Shown here: one piece after another, positions 13,224 through 21,562 of the stretch
Layout of the letters: the number at the start of each line of letters is the position of its first letter
Position numbering within the stretch: position 1 is the first letter of the stretch
Assembly: GCA_050260775.1 (NCBI GenBank)
Contig: JBLNCP010000008.1
Span: forward strand, 1-64,000
Direction of reading: 5' to 3'
Source of the DNA: CALABS01 sp050260775
GTDB lineage: Bacteria > Pseudomonadota > Alphaproteobacteria > Rhodospirillales > Magnetospirillaceae
Length of the DNA stretch: 64,000 nt
Program-made: the position numbers and the translations under genes
Notes under the pieces: model-generated
Told to the model about the DNA's origin: nothing
What the model saw: only the letters and a program-made list of their open reading frames with translations
The model's database searches: none

Positions 13224-13961
13224 ATGGCCAAGCGTGCCCAGCGCAATGCCCAGCAATCGAAGTCGGATCCGGTCGTCGCCCTTTATCCCGTCGAAGCGGA
13301 GTGGACCCCGCTCGACGGCGAGCCCCATCGCGATCAGAGCTACGTGCGCAAGGTGCGCCCGCAGAGCGAAGGCCAGCAGCGCCTCATCCAGGCCATCCGG
13401 AGCCACAATCTCTCGGTGGCGCTCGGGCCGGCGGGAACCGGCAAGACCTATCTCGCCATCTCGGCGGCGGTCGAGGCCTTCGAAGAGGGCACGGTCTCGC
13501 GCATCATCCTGTCGCGGCCGGCGGTGGAGGCGGGCGAATCGCTGGGCTTCCTGCCCGGCGACCTGCAGGAGAAGCTGGCCCCCTACCTGCGCCCGCTCTA
13601 TGACGCGCTGTCTGACCGTCTCGGCGGCAAGCGGCTGCGGGCGCTGCTGGCCGACGGCTCCATCGAGATCGCCCCGATCGCCTACATGCGCGGCCGCACC
13701 CTCAACAACGCCTTCGTGGTGATCGACGAGGCGCAGAACTGCACCTACGGACAGATCAAGATGCTGCTGACCCGGCTGGGCTGGCATTCCACCATGGTGC
13801 TGACCGGCGATCCCGATCAGTCGGACCTGCTGCCGGGGCTGTCGGGCCTGGCCGAGATCGCGACGCGCCTGCGGTCGCTGCCCGAGGTGGCGGTGGTCGA
13901 TCTCGACGAGGCCGACATCGTGCGCCATCCCCTGGTGGCCAGCATGCTGACGGTGCTCTAG
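13224..13961 (+). CDS. phoH: PhoH-family P-loop ATPase
   Basis: This 245-residue cytoplasmic nucleotide-binding protein has Walker A (GPAGTGKT), Walker B (FVVIDEAQN) and the PhoH motif ILSRPAVEAGESLGFLPGD. PhoH proteins are RNA-helicase-like ATPases often linked to phosphate starvation and RNA metabolism. I start at ATG 13224 because GAGGGAG ends 6 nt upstream; ATG 13218, two codons earlier, would leave no spacer. It converges on the HAD phosphatase gene with a 4-bp overlap. Confidence 0.9.
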   Translation: MAKRAQRNAQQSKSDPVVALYPVEAEWTPLDGEPHRDQSYVRKVRPQSEGQQRLIQAIRSHNLSVALGPAGTGKTYLAISAAVEAFEEGTVSRIILSRPAVEAGESLGFLPGDLQEKLAPYLRPLYDALSDRLGGKRLRALLADGSIEIAPIAYMRGRTLNNAFVVIDEAQNCTYGQIKMLLTRLGWHSTMVLTGDPDQSDLLPGLSGLAEIATRLRSLPEVAVVDLDEADIVRHPLVASMLTVL

Positions 13962-14641
13962 CCCAGGGCCCGCCGGGCCGGCGTCCAGTGGGTCGGCAGG
14001 ACCTCCCATCCGTGCCGACGCGCCGCCATCTCGAGCCGCGGGTCGCCCTTGACCGCAGCGGGGGCTCCCACGGCCGAGAGCATGGGCAGGTCCGAGATGT
14101 CGTCGCCATAGCCGGCGCAGGCCGCGGCCGAACAGCCGTCGGCGGCCAGGAAGGCGGTGATCGCCTCGACCTTGCCGGCGCCGATGGTCTGATTGCGGAT
14201 CCGCCCGGTGTAGTGCTCGTCCTCGATCTCCATGTCGGTGGCCAGGATATGCTTCACCCCCAGGCGCCGGCCGATGGGGCGGAGCAGCGCCGGGAACGAC
14301 CCCGAGACGAACACCGGTTGGAGCCCGTCCCGCCGGTGCCGCTCCAGCCGCTCGACCACCGGCAGGTGGAAGAGGTGGGGAAGGCTGCGGTCGATGTGGG
14401 CGAACCACCGCTCGGCGGCATGGTCGACCGCCGCCACCGAACGCCCGGCGAAATGGGCGTAGTAGCGGCGGTTCATCTCCTCGCGGCTGGCGCCTTGACG
14501 GGTCAGGCGCCCCATCTCCGCCTCGAACAGCGCCCGTTCCCGGGCGCTGTTCTCTGCCGTCGCATACCAGAAATCCTGGAAGCTCAGCATGCTCTTGAGG
14601 GAGATCAGGGTGCCGTCGACGTCGAAGAACGCGTAGCCCAT
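13958..14641 (-). CDS. HAD-IB family phosphatase, partner of the AfsA-like gene
   Basis: The 227-residue protein has HAD motif I at the N-terminus (FFDVDGTLIS, residues 5-14), a helical cap and motif II/III elements (PVFVSGSFPALL; YGDDISDLPML near the C-terminus). This is the SerB-like HAD-IB architecture of small-molecule phosphatases. Its ATG shares one base with the stop of the upstream AfsA-like gene (TGATG), so the two are translationally coupled. By analogy with gamma-butyrolactone synthesis it could remove the phosphate from an AfsA product. That role is an inference; a generic phosphatase is the alternative. Confidence 0.85.
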   Translation of the reverse strand: MGYAFFDVDGTLISLKSMLSFQDFWYATAENSARERALFEAEMGRLTRQGASREEMNRRYYAHFAGRSVAAVDHAAERWFAHIDRSLPHLFHLPVVERLERHRRDGLQPVFVSGSFPALLRPIGRRLGVKHILATDMEIEDEHYTGRIRNQTIGAGKVEAITAFLAADGCSAAACAGYGDDISDLPMLSAVGAPAAVKGDPRLEMAARRHGWEVLPTHWTPARRALG

Positions 14642-15435
14642 CACGCCGCCTCCGACACGCGCGCGCGGAGCGATGCGCGGGCTTGCGCGGCGACCGCCAC
14701 GTGGGTGTTGACGGCCTCGCGCGCCAGCCCGGCTTCCATGCGGGTGATCCGCGCGTCCTTGACCACGGTGAAGGTGCCCGAGATCACCGCCGCCTCGTCG
14801 CCGCATTGTTCGACCGCCACGTCGACGGTGAAGCGCTGCCGGCCCGGCGTGGGGTCGACGTTGCGCACCCGGTACACCAGGCGCGCGTCGACGGGGAAGA
14901 CGAAGCGCTTGTAGCGGGCCGACAGGTCGTCGAACACGAAGTAATAGCGGGTGCCGTCGTCGGGGAGATAGAACATCTCCGTCACCGCGAGGAACGACTG
15001 CCGCGCCGCTTCGATCAGCAGCATGCCCTGCAGGTGCTGGCCGGTCTGATGGTCGGCCATCAGCTCGCAATCCTCGTCGACCAGCAGGTCCAGCTCGAAC
15101 GTGTCCTCGGACAGCCGCCGCGGCGCCGAGATCACGGTGTTGGACGCCTGATGCTTGTGCGAGCGCCGGCCGTCGGCACGCGGTGACCGCGCCCGCCACA
15201 AATCGAGGTCAAACTCGCCGGCATGGGGGGACCTGACGGCAAGACTCTCGACCTCGGCCATATCGCTTTCGCCCAGTCCCTGACCAGGAACCAAGACAAT
15301 ACGCTGATGGTGAGGGATCGCCAGCTGAGGCAGCGAGAGAAGTCCTCGTAGCTGTGACAGAGTAATCGTGTCTGGATTCGCAGCAAATGCTGAAAATTTG
15401 TCCCCGACTACGAGCAAATATTTTTCGTCGTGCAT
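14641..15435 (-). CDS. AfsA-like hotdog-fold protein (A-factor biosynthesis family)
   Basis: The 264-residue protein has a ~90-residue N-terminal extension I do not recognise, then a hotdog domain of the AfsA family (about 92-245). It keeps the family signatures HKHQASNTV (93-101), HQTGQHLQGMLLIEAARQS and FDDLSARYKRFVFP. In Streptomyces, AfsA condenses a beta-ketoacyl thioester with dihydroxyacetone phosphate and has two such domains; here only one is visible. GGAGAG lies 6 nt before the ATG. The first ~60 codons are clearly less GC-rich than the neighbours, which hints at acquisition or rearrangement. A HAD phosphatase gene follows with a TGATG overlap. Confidence 0.8.
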   Translation of the reverse strand: MHDEKYLLVVGDKFSAFAANPDTITLSQLRGLLSLPQLAIPHHQRIVLVPGQGLGESDMAEVESLAVRSPHAGEFDLDLWRARSPRADGRRSHKHQASNTVISAPRRLSEDTFELDLLVDEDCELMADHQTGQHLQGMLLIEAARQSFLAVTEMFYLPDDGTRYYFVFDDLSARYKRFVFPVDARLVYRVRNVDPTPGRQRFTVDVAVEQCGDEAAVISGTFTVVKDARITRMEAGLAREAVNTHVAVAAQARASLRARVSEAA

Positions 15436-15764
15436 GTGAAGCTCTCCGCAATTAAGGTGATGGCAGGAACAGCACGGAAAAGGGGTTTGTTATGGTGGGC
15501 AGAGCCGCCTAAGTTGTGACCACCCCAGACCGCTTCTACGTGGAAGTCTGCCATCGCCTCAAGTCGTGAGTCGGCAATACCGGGTTGAGAAAACCGTTCT
15601 ACTAATGGTGTATGTTGGATGATACTCTCAAAAGTTTTTTTGATCAGAGTTGGCACATCTAAGTATTGGCGTTTTAGATCTAGGTTGCCCCCAGGTTTGG
15701 TATGGTTTGACAAGACCACCCAGTGCGTTAATGTTTTGTCTCTCCGAGCCTTTGGACGGCGGTG
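15436..15764. promoter_or_regulatory. AT-rich intergenic region between divergent genes
   Basis: This 329-bp gap lies between the AfsA-like gene (minus) and the solute-binding protein (plus) and is the most AT-rich stretch of the left half. It contains TCAAAA-GTTT-TTTTGA (15628-15643) and the inverted pair ATCTAA/TTAGAT (15657-15662 and 15674-15679), which are operator-like. On the minus strand a ~105-codon frame is open here but has no start signal or recognisable motif. The region probably holds the promoters of both divergent units. Confidence 0.45.
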
Positions 15765-16493
15765 ATGTTTCGGGCAAAGTGGGCGGCGTTGGTTGTGGCC
15801 TTTCTGCTGGCTTCCGGTCCGGCCGCGCGGGCCGCCGACCTGCGCTTCATCAGCGTCGACGCGCCGCCCTGGGGCGGATACGACACGGCGGGCGAACCGA
15901 CCGGCGCCTTCCCTGACATCGTGCGCGAGATCGAACACCGCACCGGCCACCACGTCGCCGTGTCGCTGCAAAGCCTTGCCCGCATCGAGCGCGACCTGGA
16001 GACCGGGGAGCAGGACTGCACCATCCTGCTGTGGAACGAGGCGCGCGCCCGCTATGTCGACCGCGGCGACGACGTCTACATGATGACCTTCGGGGTGATT
16101 GCCGCCGCCGGAATCCCGCTGCGCAAGTACGAGGATCTGCACCGCCTGACCGTCTCGGTGGTGCGCAACCTGTCCATCGACCCGCGCTTCGACCAGGATG
16201 CCGCCGTGCGCAAGGACTTCGACAAGGACTACGAGATCGGGGTCAAGAAGATCGCCCACCGGCGGCTGGACGGCATCGCCGGCGCCATCCCCACCATCCT
16301 GTGGATCGCCAAGCAGAGCGGGCTGTCCGACCGCCTCGGCGACCGCCTGGTCCTCACCCGAATCCCGCTGGCCCTCCAGTGCTCCAAGCGCTCGCCACAG
16401 ATCGGCCGCATCGGCGAGATCAATGCCGCCATCCAGGCCATCCGCGCCGACGGCACGCTGGGGCGCATCCTCAACGAACACGGTTATTTCTGA
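15765..16493 (+). CDS. Periplasmic solute-binding protein, family 3 type
   Basis: The 242-residue protein starts with a signal peptide (KWAALVVAFLLASG, cleavage near ARA-ADL) followed by a type-II periplasmic binding fold beginning DLRFISVDAPPWGGYD, as in amino-acid-binding SBP_bac_3 proteins. There is no ABC permease or ATPase nearby. A sensor kinase follows 116 nt downstream instead, so it may feed ligand information to that kinase. The ligand is unknown. A GTG at 15762 is an alternative start. Confidence 0.85.
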   Translation: MFRAKWAALVVAFLLASGPAARAADLRFISVDAPPWGGYDTAGEPTGAFPDIVREIEHRTGHHVAVSLQSLARIERDLETGEQDCTILLWNEARARYVDRGDDVYMMTFGVIAAAGIPLRKYEDLHRLTVSVVRNLSIDPRFDQDAAVRKDFDKDYEIGVKKIAHRRLDGIAGAIPTILWIAKQSGLSDRLGDRLVLTRIPLALQCSKRSPQIGRIGEINAAIQAIRADGTLGRILNEHGYF

Positions 16494-16609
16494 TCCCCGC
16501 CACGGCCGATCCGCCTCGGGCCGGCATGCAGCCAAAGTCGCGCGACAAACGGGTCTTCTCGATTTACAGTAGGTCCGCACTCGCGAGATCGAGCAGGCGG
16601 AGGGGATCC

Positions 16610-18214
16610 GTGAATAGCATCGTCGTGGAAGCAATCGCCCGGCGCGCCAGCCGGCCGGCGGTTCAGCCACAGCCGCGCTTCGGCCTGGCCGGGCAGCGCA
16701 TCGGCTTGCGGCTGCTCACCTGGATCGTGGCGTTCAGCTCGCTGGTGACCCTGATGTCGACGCTGACCCAGCTGTGGTTCGATTACCGCCGGGACGTCGG
16801 CGCGATCGAGGAGCGCCTCACCGAGGTGGAGCGGAGCTACCTCGGCAGCCTGGCCGGCAGCCTATGGCACGTGGACGTCGACCAGTTGCGGCTGCAGCTT
16901 GTCGGCATGCTCCGCCTTCCCGACCTGCAATTCCTGGAAGTGCGCGAAACGGCGCCCAGCGTCGAGCGGCCGCTGGTGGTGGCGGTGGGCGACCGGGCGC
17001 GGCGCTCCGCCATCGCCCGCGAATACCCGATCACCTACGACGACCGCGGTACCATCCGTCCGATCGGCACGCTCTATGTGCAGGCGACCCTCGACAACGT
17101 CTACGCCCGCCTCGTCGACACCGCCGTCATCATCCTGGTCAGCCAGGGGATCAAGACCTTCGTGGTGTCGCTGTTCATCCTCTATCTCGTCCACATGATG
17201 GTGACCCGGCATCTCGTCGCCATCGCCCGCTTCGTCGGCGATTACGACGTCAACGGGCCGACCCGCCTGCTGCATCTCGACCGCGCCAGCCCGCAGACCC
17301 CCGACGAGCTCGACCGCATGGTCGGCGCCTTCAACGCGATGGTCTCCAGCCTCGAACATGCCAATGCCGACCTCAAGGCGGTCAATGCCGCGCTGGAGCA
17401 GGACATCCTGGCGCGCAAGAAGGCCGAGGAGGAGGTGTCGCGGCTCAATGCCGCCCTGGAATTCCGGGTGCGCCAGCGCACCGCCGAGCTGGAGGCGGCC
17501 AATTCCGAGCTCGCCTCGTTCAGCTACTCGGTATCCCACGACTTGCGCGCGCCGCTGCGGCGGATCGAAGGGTTCAGCCAGATGCTGGCCGACGGCTGCG
17601 CCGAGGCGCTCGACGCCAACGGCCGTCATTACCTCGACCGCATCCGCGCGGGGTCGCGTGAGATGGCCGACATGGTGGACAGCTTCCTGAAACTGTCGCG
17701 CGCCACCCGCGGCGAGCTGACGGTCGAGCCGCTGGACCTCTCGGAAATGGCCCGCGACATCCTGGCCCGCCTGGCCGAGAAGGAGCCCGAACGCCGGGTC
17801 ATGCTGACCGTCGCCGCCAACGTTCGCGCCGAGGGGGACCGCCGCCTGATGGCGGTGGCGCTGGGCAACCTGCTGGAAAACGCCTGGAAATACAGCCGCA
17901 AGACCGACGTCGCCATCATCGAGTTCGGGGCCGAGCGGGGCGGCGAGCATCCGGTCTTCTTCGTGCGCGACAACGGTGCCGGCTTCGACCAGGCCTTCGT
18001 CGACCGCCTGTTCACCCCGTTCCACAGGCTGCACAAGGCCGAGGAGTTCGAGGGCACCGGCATCGGCCTGGCCACGGTCCAGCGCATCGTGGCGCGCCAT
18101 GGCGGGCGGGTGTGGGCCGAGGGCACGGTCGGCCACGGGGCCACCTTCAGATTCACCTGCTGGGAGGAGAGAGGACAGGATGAGCGGGCAACCGATCCTA
18201 CTGGTCGAGGATAA
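16610..18214 (+). CDS. Membrane sensor histidine kinase
   Basis: The frame is long, but the GTG at 16610 is preceded by GCGGAGGGG and gives a sensible N-terminus; the kinase then has 534 residues. Two membrane segments (about 33-53 and 165-195) bracket a ~110-residue periplasmic domain (SLAGSLWHVDVDQLRLQL). A HAMP-like and coiled-coil region follows, then a HisKA domain with phosphohistidine H310 (SYSVSHDLRAPLRRI), and a HATPase domain with DNGAGFDQAF and GTGIGLATVQRIV. The next gene, a single receiver, overlaps its 3' end by 35 nt and is its likely partner. Confidence 0.9.
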   Translation: MNSIVVEAIARRASRPAVQPQPRFGLAGQRIGLRLLTWIVAFSSLVTLMSTLTQLWFDYRRDVGAIEERLTEVERSYLGSLAGSLWHVDVDQLRLQLVGMLRLPDLQFLEVRETAPSVERPLVVAVGDRARRSAIAREYPITYDDRGTIRPIGTLYVQATLDNVYARLVDTAVIILVSQGIKTFVVSLFILYLVHMMVTRHLVAIARFVGDYDVNGPTRLLHLDRASPQTPDELDRMVGAFNAMVSSLEHANADLKAVNAALEQDILARKKAEEEVSRLNAALEFRVRQRTAELEAANSELASFSYSVSHDLRAPLRRIEGFSQMLADGCAEALDANGRHYLDRIRAGSREMADMVDSFLKLSRATRGELTVEPLDLSEMARDILARLAEKEPERRVMLTVAANVRAEGDRRLMAVALGNLLENAWKYSRKTDVAIIEFGAERGGEHPVFFVRDNGAGFDQAFVDRLFTPFHRLHKAEEFEGTGIGLATVQRIVARHGGRVWAEGTVGHGATFRFTCWEERGQDERATDPTGRG

Positions 18215-18617
18215 TCCCGACGACGTCGAGCTGACCATGCTGGCGTTCCGGCGCAGCCGCATGGCGAAGGAGCTCAGGGTCGTTTACAGCGGCGAGGAGG
18301 CCATCGACTACCTGTTCGCCCAGGGTCAGTACGCCGGCCGCAACCGCTCAGAGCTGCCGGCCCTCGTCCTGCTCGACCTCAAGCTGCCGGGGCTGGGCGG
18401 CCTCGACGTGCTGCGGCGCATCCGCGAGAACCCCGACACCAAGCGCATTCCGGTGGTGATCCTGACCACCTCGGACGACGAGACCGACGTGGTGGCCGGC
18501 TACAATCTCGGGGTCAACAGCTACATCCGCAAGCCGGTGGATTTCGGCTCCTTCGTCGGGGTTGTCGACCAGCTCGGGCTCTATTGGCTGGTGGTCAACA
18601 CGCCGCCGCCGGTGTGA
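18180..18617 (+). CDS. Single-domain response regulator, Rcp1 type
   Basis: This is a stand-alone receiver of 145 residues. The acidic pocket is in LLVEDNPDD (residues 7-15), the phosphoacceptor is D66 (LVLLDLKLPG) and the conserved lysine is in SYIRKPVDF. There is no output domain, and the extended DNPDDVELTMLAF pattern is typical of Rcp1-like receivers in kinase relays. It starts inside the kinase gene, with GGAGGAGAGAGG upstream. The REC-PAS kinase follows 16 nt later, so phosphoryl transfer among the three is likely. Confidence 0.9.
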   Translation: MSGQPILLVEDNPDDVELTMLAFRRSRMAKELRVVYSGEEAIDYLFAQGQYAGRNRSELPALVLLDLKLPGLGGLDVLRRIRENPDTKRIPVVILTTSDDETDVVAGYNLGVNSYIRKPVDFGSFVGVVDQLGLYWLVVNTPPPV

Positions 18618-18633
18618 ACGGGGGGCCGGCCTG

Positions 18634-20118
18634 ATGACCAAGCCCCTGCGCGTTCTGATCGTCGAGGATTCGGCCGATGACGCCGAGCTGATGGTGGCGG
18701 CGCTGACGCGTGCCGGCTTCGCCGTCCAGGCGACGCGCGTCGATGCTCGTCCCGAACTGCAGGCGGCCCTGGCCAGCGGCGAGTGGGACGTGGTGCTGTC
18801 CGATTGCCGCATGCCGGCCCTGACCGCCGAACAGGCGCTGTCGGACGTGCTGGCCACCGGCAAGGACTTGCCGGTCATCATCCTGTCCGGGGTGGTGCGC
18901 CCCGAAGACGCGGTCTCGCTGCTCAAGCAGGGGGCGCACGACTTCATCGGCAAGGAGACCCTGTCCCGCCTGGGCCCGGCGGTGGAACGGGAGCTGCGCG
19001 AAACGGCCGGCCGCGCCGGGCGGCGCGTCGCCGAGGAGCGCCTGCGCACCCTGTCGCTGGCGGTGGAGCAAAGCCCGGTGTCGGTGGTCATCACCGACCG
19101 CGACGGCATCATCCGCTACGTCAATCCGAGATTCGAGCAGGTGACCGGCTATCCCGCCGAGGACGCGCTCGGGCGCCATCTCAATTTCACCGGCGACGAC
19201 GATTCCGCCGCCGATTTGTGGCCGACGCTGCGGGCGGGCCGCGAGTGGCGCGGCGAGGTGTCCGGCCGCCGCAAGGATGGAAGCCTCATCTGGGAGCGGG
19301 TGAGCGTGTCGCCGCTGACCGACGACCACGGCGCGGTCATCCACTTCGTGGCGGTCAAGGAAGACGTCACCGTCCAGCGCATGAAGGAGCGCGACCTGCA
19401 CGGCGCGCTCGAGAAGCTGACCGAGAGCAACACCGAGCTGGAGCGCTTCGCCTACATCGCCTCGCACGACCTGCAGGAACCGCTGCGCACCATCACCCTC
19501 TACGCCCAGCTGCTCGAGCGCCAATTCGGCGGCCGGCTCGGCGGCGCCGCCGACCAGTACCTGGAGTTCATGGTGGGGGCGGCCCGCCGGATGCACACCC
19601 TGATCAACGACCTGCTGGCCTACTCGCGCATCACCGGCAAGGGGACGCCCTTCTCGCTGGTCCAGGCGGGCGAGGCCTGCGCGGCGGCCCTGGCCAGCCT
19701 CCAGGACAGCGTGCGGGAAGCCGACGCCGTGATCCAGGTCGATCCCCTGCCCGAAGTGATCGCCGACGCCGTCCAGCTCGTGCAGGTATTCCAGAACCTG
19801 GTCGGCAACGCGCTGAAATTTCGCCGTCCCGGCATCCGGCCGCAGATCCGCATCTCAGCCGGCCGGGAGGACGGCGCCTGGGTATTTTCGGTCGCCGACA
19901 ACGGCATCGGGCTCGAGCAGAGCGACCAGGACGTCTTCGAGATCTTCCGCCGGCTGCACACGTCGCAGGCCTACCCCGGCACCGGTATCGGCCTGGCCAT
20001 CTGCAAGCGCATCGTCCAGCACCATAACGGCCGCATCTGGGTGACCTCGACGCCCGGCGAGGGCGCCACCTTCCATTTCACGCTCGCGGGCGCCGAGGCG
20101 GGCGCGGGATCGGCCTGA
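18634..20118 (+). CDS. REC-PAS-histidine kinase
   Basis: The 494-residue soluble protein has an N-terminal receiver (about 3-125, phosphoacceptor D57 in VVLSDCRMPAL), a PAS domain with PAC (about 140-260) and a kinase core. The phosphohistidine is H278 (YIASHDLQEPLRTI), followed by an ATPase domain with DNGIGLEQSDQ and GTGIGLAICKRIV. The receiver-first order suggests it is controlled by phosphorylation, perhaps through the preceding Rcp1-type protein. ATG 18634 follows the previous stop by 16 nt. The 3' 264 bp are overlapped antisense by the HNH gene. Confidence 0.9.
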   Translation: MTKPLRVLIVEDSADDAELMVAALTRAGFAVQATRVDARPELQAALASGEWDVVLSDCRMPALTAEQALSDVLATGKDLPVIILSGVVRPEDAVSLLKQGAHDFIGKETLSRLGPAVERELRETAGRAGRRVAEERLRTLSLAVEQSPVSVVITDRDGIIRYVNPRFEQVTGYPAEDALGRHLNFTGDDDSAADLWPTLRAGREWRGEVSGRRKDGSLIWERVSVSPLTDDHGAVIHFVAVKEDVTVQRMKERDLHGALEKLTESNTELERFAYIASHDLQEPLRTITLYAQLLERQFGGRLGGAADQYLEFMVGAARRMHTLINDLLAYSRITGKGTPFSLVQAGEACAAALASLQDSVREADAVIQVDPLPEVIADAVQLVQVFQNLVGNALKFRRPGIRPQIRISAGREDGAWVFSVADNGIGLEQSDQDVFEIFRRLHTSQAYPGTGIGLAICKRIVQHHNGRIWVTSTPGEGATFHFTLAGAEAGAGSA

Positions 20119-20793
20119 CCCGTCCTTGGTCCGCAGCGCCTCCGCCGTCTGGCCTCCTCCCTGGCCTCGGTCCCGTTCCGCACCAGGAGCGCCCGCATCC
20201 CGGCGCGCCGCTGCCGTGCGGATCAGTTCCCCGACCTCTTCCACCGACAGCCACGGCCGGCCGGCGTGGACCATGCTGTGGCAGTTGGAGCACAGCAGGG
20301 CGAGGTCATCGAGCTTCGTCGTCTCTCCCGGACGCAATTGGTGCACCGGCTTGCGGTGATGGACCTCGATGAAGCCCTTGCCGCGCTCGCCGTACGCCCG
20401 TTCGAAATCGAAGCCGCACGCCTCGCAGACCAGCCCGGTGCCGGCCGTTGCCGCCGCCGCCTTCTTGGCCTCGACCAGCTTGCGGTTGCGCTCGCGGCTC
20501 TTGTGGACGCGGATGAGAACCCGCCCCTCCTCACCCTCGGTGAACCCTCCCTCGTTGGCGGCAAGCACGGCTCCCCGCAGGGCGGGCGGGGGGGTGCACG
20601 GCGGCTCGCCGGCCGCCACCGCCACGATCCCGCCGAGCGGCAGGGTGTCTTCCAGGCCGATGGTCAACACTTCGGCGATGTCGGCGTAACTCGCCCCCAG
20701 CCGGGTGAGGTCGGAGGCGATGGCGGAGATCGTCCATCCCGTGGCCCAAAGCCGTTCCAGGCGGCGCATCTTCGCGGGGTCCAGGTGCGTCAC
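19855..20793 (-). CDS. HNH endonuclease domain protein
   Basis: The C-terminal half carries a zinc-braced HNH nuclease: CEACGFDF, then EVHHRKPVH, then LCSNCHSMVH. The N-terminal part looks like a helical DNA-binding region (MRRLERLWATGWTISAIASD). I choose the GTG at 20793 because GGGAG lies about 9 nt upstream; ATG 20916 is also in frame. The nuclease fold ends near base 20200, but the frame has no stop until 19855. The last ~90 codons are therefore antisense to the kinase and low in complexity, which suggests loss of an original stop. It could be a McrA-like nuclease or an orphan HNH; no methylase is nearby. Confidence 0.7.
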   Translation of the reverse strand: MTHLDPAKMRRLERLWATGWTISAIASDLTRLGASYADIAEVLTIGLEDTLPLGGIVAVAAGEPPCTPPPALRGAVLAANEGGFTEGEEGRVLIRVHKSRERNRKLVEAKKAAAATAGTGLVCEACGFDFERAYGERGKGFIEVHHRKPVHQLRPGETTKLDDLALLCSNCHSMVHAGRPWLSVEEVGELIRTAAARRDAGAPGAERDRGQGGGQTAEALRTKDGSGRSRARLGAREREMEGGALAGRRGHPDAAVMVLDDALADGQADTGAGVGLRRVQPAEDLEDVLVALLEPDAVVGDRKYPGAVLPAG

Positions 20794-20938
20794 GGCCAAC
20801 CACTCCCGGTTTACCGACGGCGATAACCCACATACCCCATTGCGACGAGCGAAGCGATAATTTTCTATTAAAAAACGAAATCTCGCGCCGGGATCGGCAG
20901 CGATGGACTCGGACAAGGCGTGGCGTCATCCTGCGGCC

Positions 20939-21361
20939 ATGATCCCCATCACCCGCCGCATCTCCCTGGACGAACGCGAGATCGAGGAGAGCTTCGCCCG
21001 CTCGTCCGGCCCGGGTGGTCAGAACGTCAACAAGGTGGAGACGGCGGTGCAGCTGCGTTTCGACGTGCGCAACTCGCCCAGCCTGCCCGACGAGGTCAAG
21101 GCTCGCCTGGAAAAGCTCGCCGGCCGCCGCCTCACGCTGGACGGCGTGCTGATCGTCACCGCCCAGGAACACCGCAGCCAGGACCGCAACCGCGCCGAGG
21201 CGCTGGCCAAGCTGGTGGATCTGGTCCGCGAGGCGGCCAAGCCCCCGCCACCCAAGCGCAAGGCCACCAAGCCGACCAAGGGCAGCCAGCAGCGGCGCAT
21301 GGACAGCAAGAGCAAGCGCGGCGCCATCAAGGCCATGCGGGGATCGAAGGGGTTCGACTGA
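20939..21361 (+). CDS. arfB: Alternative ribosome-rescue factor B (peptidyl-tRNA hydrolase)
   Basis: The 140-residue protein has the class-I release-factor catalytic loop with GGQ (SSGPGGQNVNKVET, residues 22-35) and a basic, unstructured C-terminal tail (KPTKGSQQRRMDSKSKRG) that enters the empty mRNA channel. It lacks codon-recognition domains, as expected for ArfB/YaeJ, which rescues ribosomes stalled on non-stop mRNA. ATG 20939 gives the conserved N-terminus ITRRISLDE; an upstream in-frame ATG (20903) is less likely. Confidence 0.92.
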   Translation: MIPITRRISLDEREIEESFARSSGPGGQNVNKVETAVQLRFDVRNSPSLPDEVKARLEKLAGRRLTLDGVLIVTAQEHRSQDRNRAEALAKLVDLVREAAKPPPPKRKATKPTKGSQQRRMDSKSKRGAIKAMRGSKGFD

Positions 21362-21371
21362 GAGGCCCCCC

Positions 21372-21467
21372 TGTCATCCCGAGGAGCACAGCGACGAGGG
21401 ACCTCGTACGGAACAGGGAGACCGGGCGGCGGGCCCATGAGATCCCTCGCGTTGGCTCGGGATGACA
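21372..21467. repeat. Dispersed inverted repeat, GTCATCCCGAG type
   Basis: TGTCATCCCGAG (21372-21383) and CTCGGGATGACA (21456-21467) are perfect 12-bp arms enclosing a GCGACGAGGGACCTCGT core. A second copy of the family is at 58510-58587. It lies between arfB and the convergent HerA-like gene and looks like a REP-type extragenic element. Confidence 0.75.
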
Positions 21468-21492
21468 CCTGTGTTTCGGTGCACCGCCATGG

Positions 21493-21515
21493 ACCCTCGG
21501 GTCAAGCCCGAGGGT
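21493..21515. repeat. Small hairpin repeat, ACCCTCGGG type
   Basis: ACCCTCGGG (21493-21501) and CCCGAGGGT (21507-21515) flank a TCAAG loop. The same design, with CCCCC in place of CCCTC, occurs at 63410-63432. It is a short dispersed palindrome close to the end of the HerA-like gene and may also act as its terminator. Confidence 0.6.
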
Positions 21516-21562
21516 GACGACGGCCCGAGGGTGACGACGGAAGGGAGGGCCCAAGCCCACCT

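Noticed and set aside
15408..16670. A 420-residue minus-strand frame upstream of the AfsA-like gene
   Set aside because: Most of it is antisense to the solute-binding protein. The AT-rich part (KTFESIIQHTPLVERFSQ) looks protein-like but has no start signal or recognisable family, so I describe it as intergenic.
20903..20938. Upstream ATG for arfB
   Set aside because: It adds 12 residues not typical of ArfB (MDSDKAWRHPAA) and overlaps a possible HNH start on the other strand. ATG 20939 gives the conserved N-terminus.
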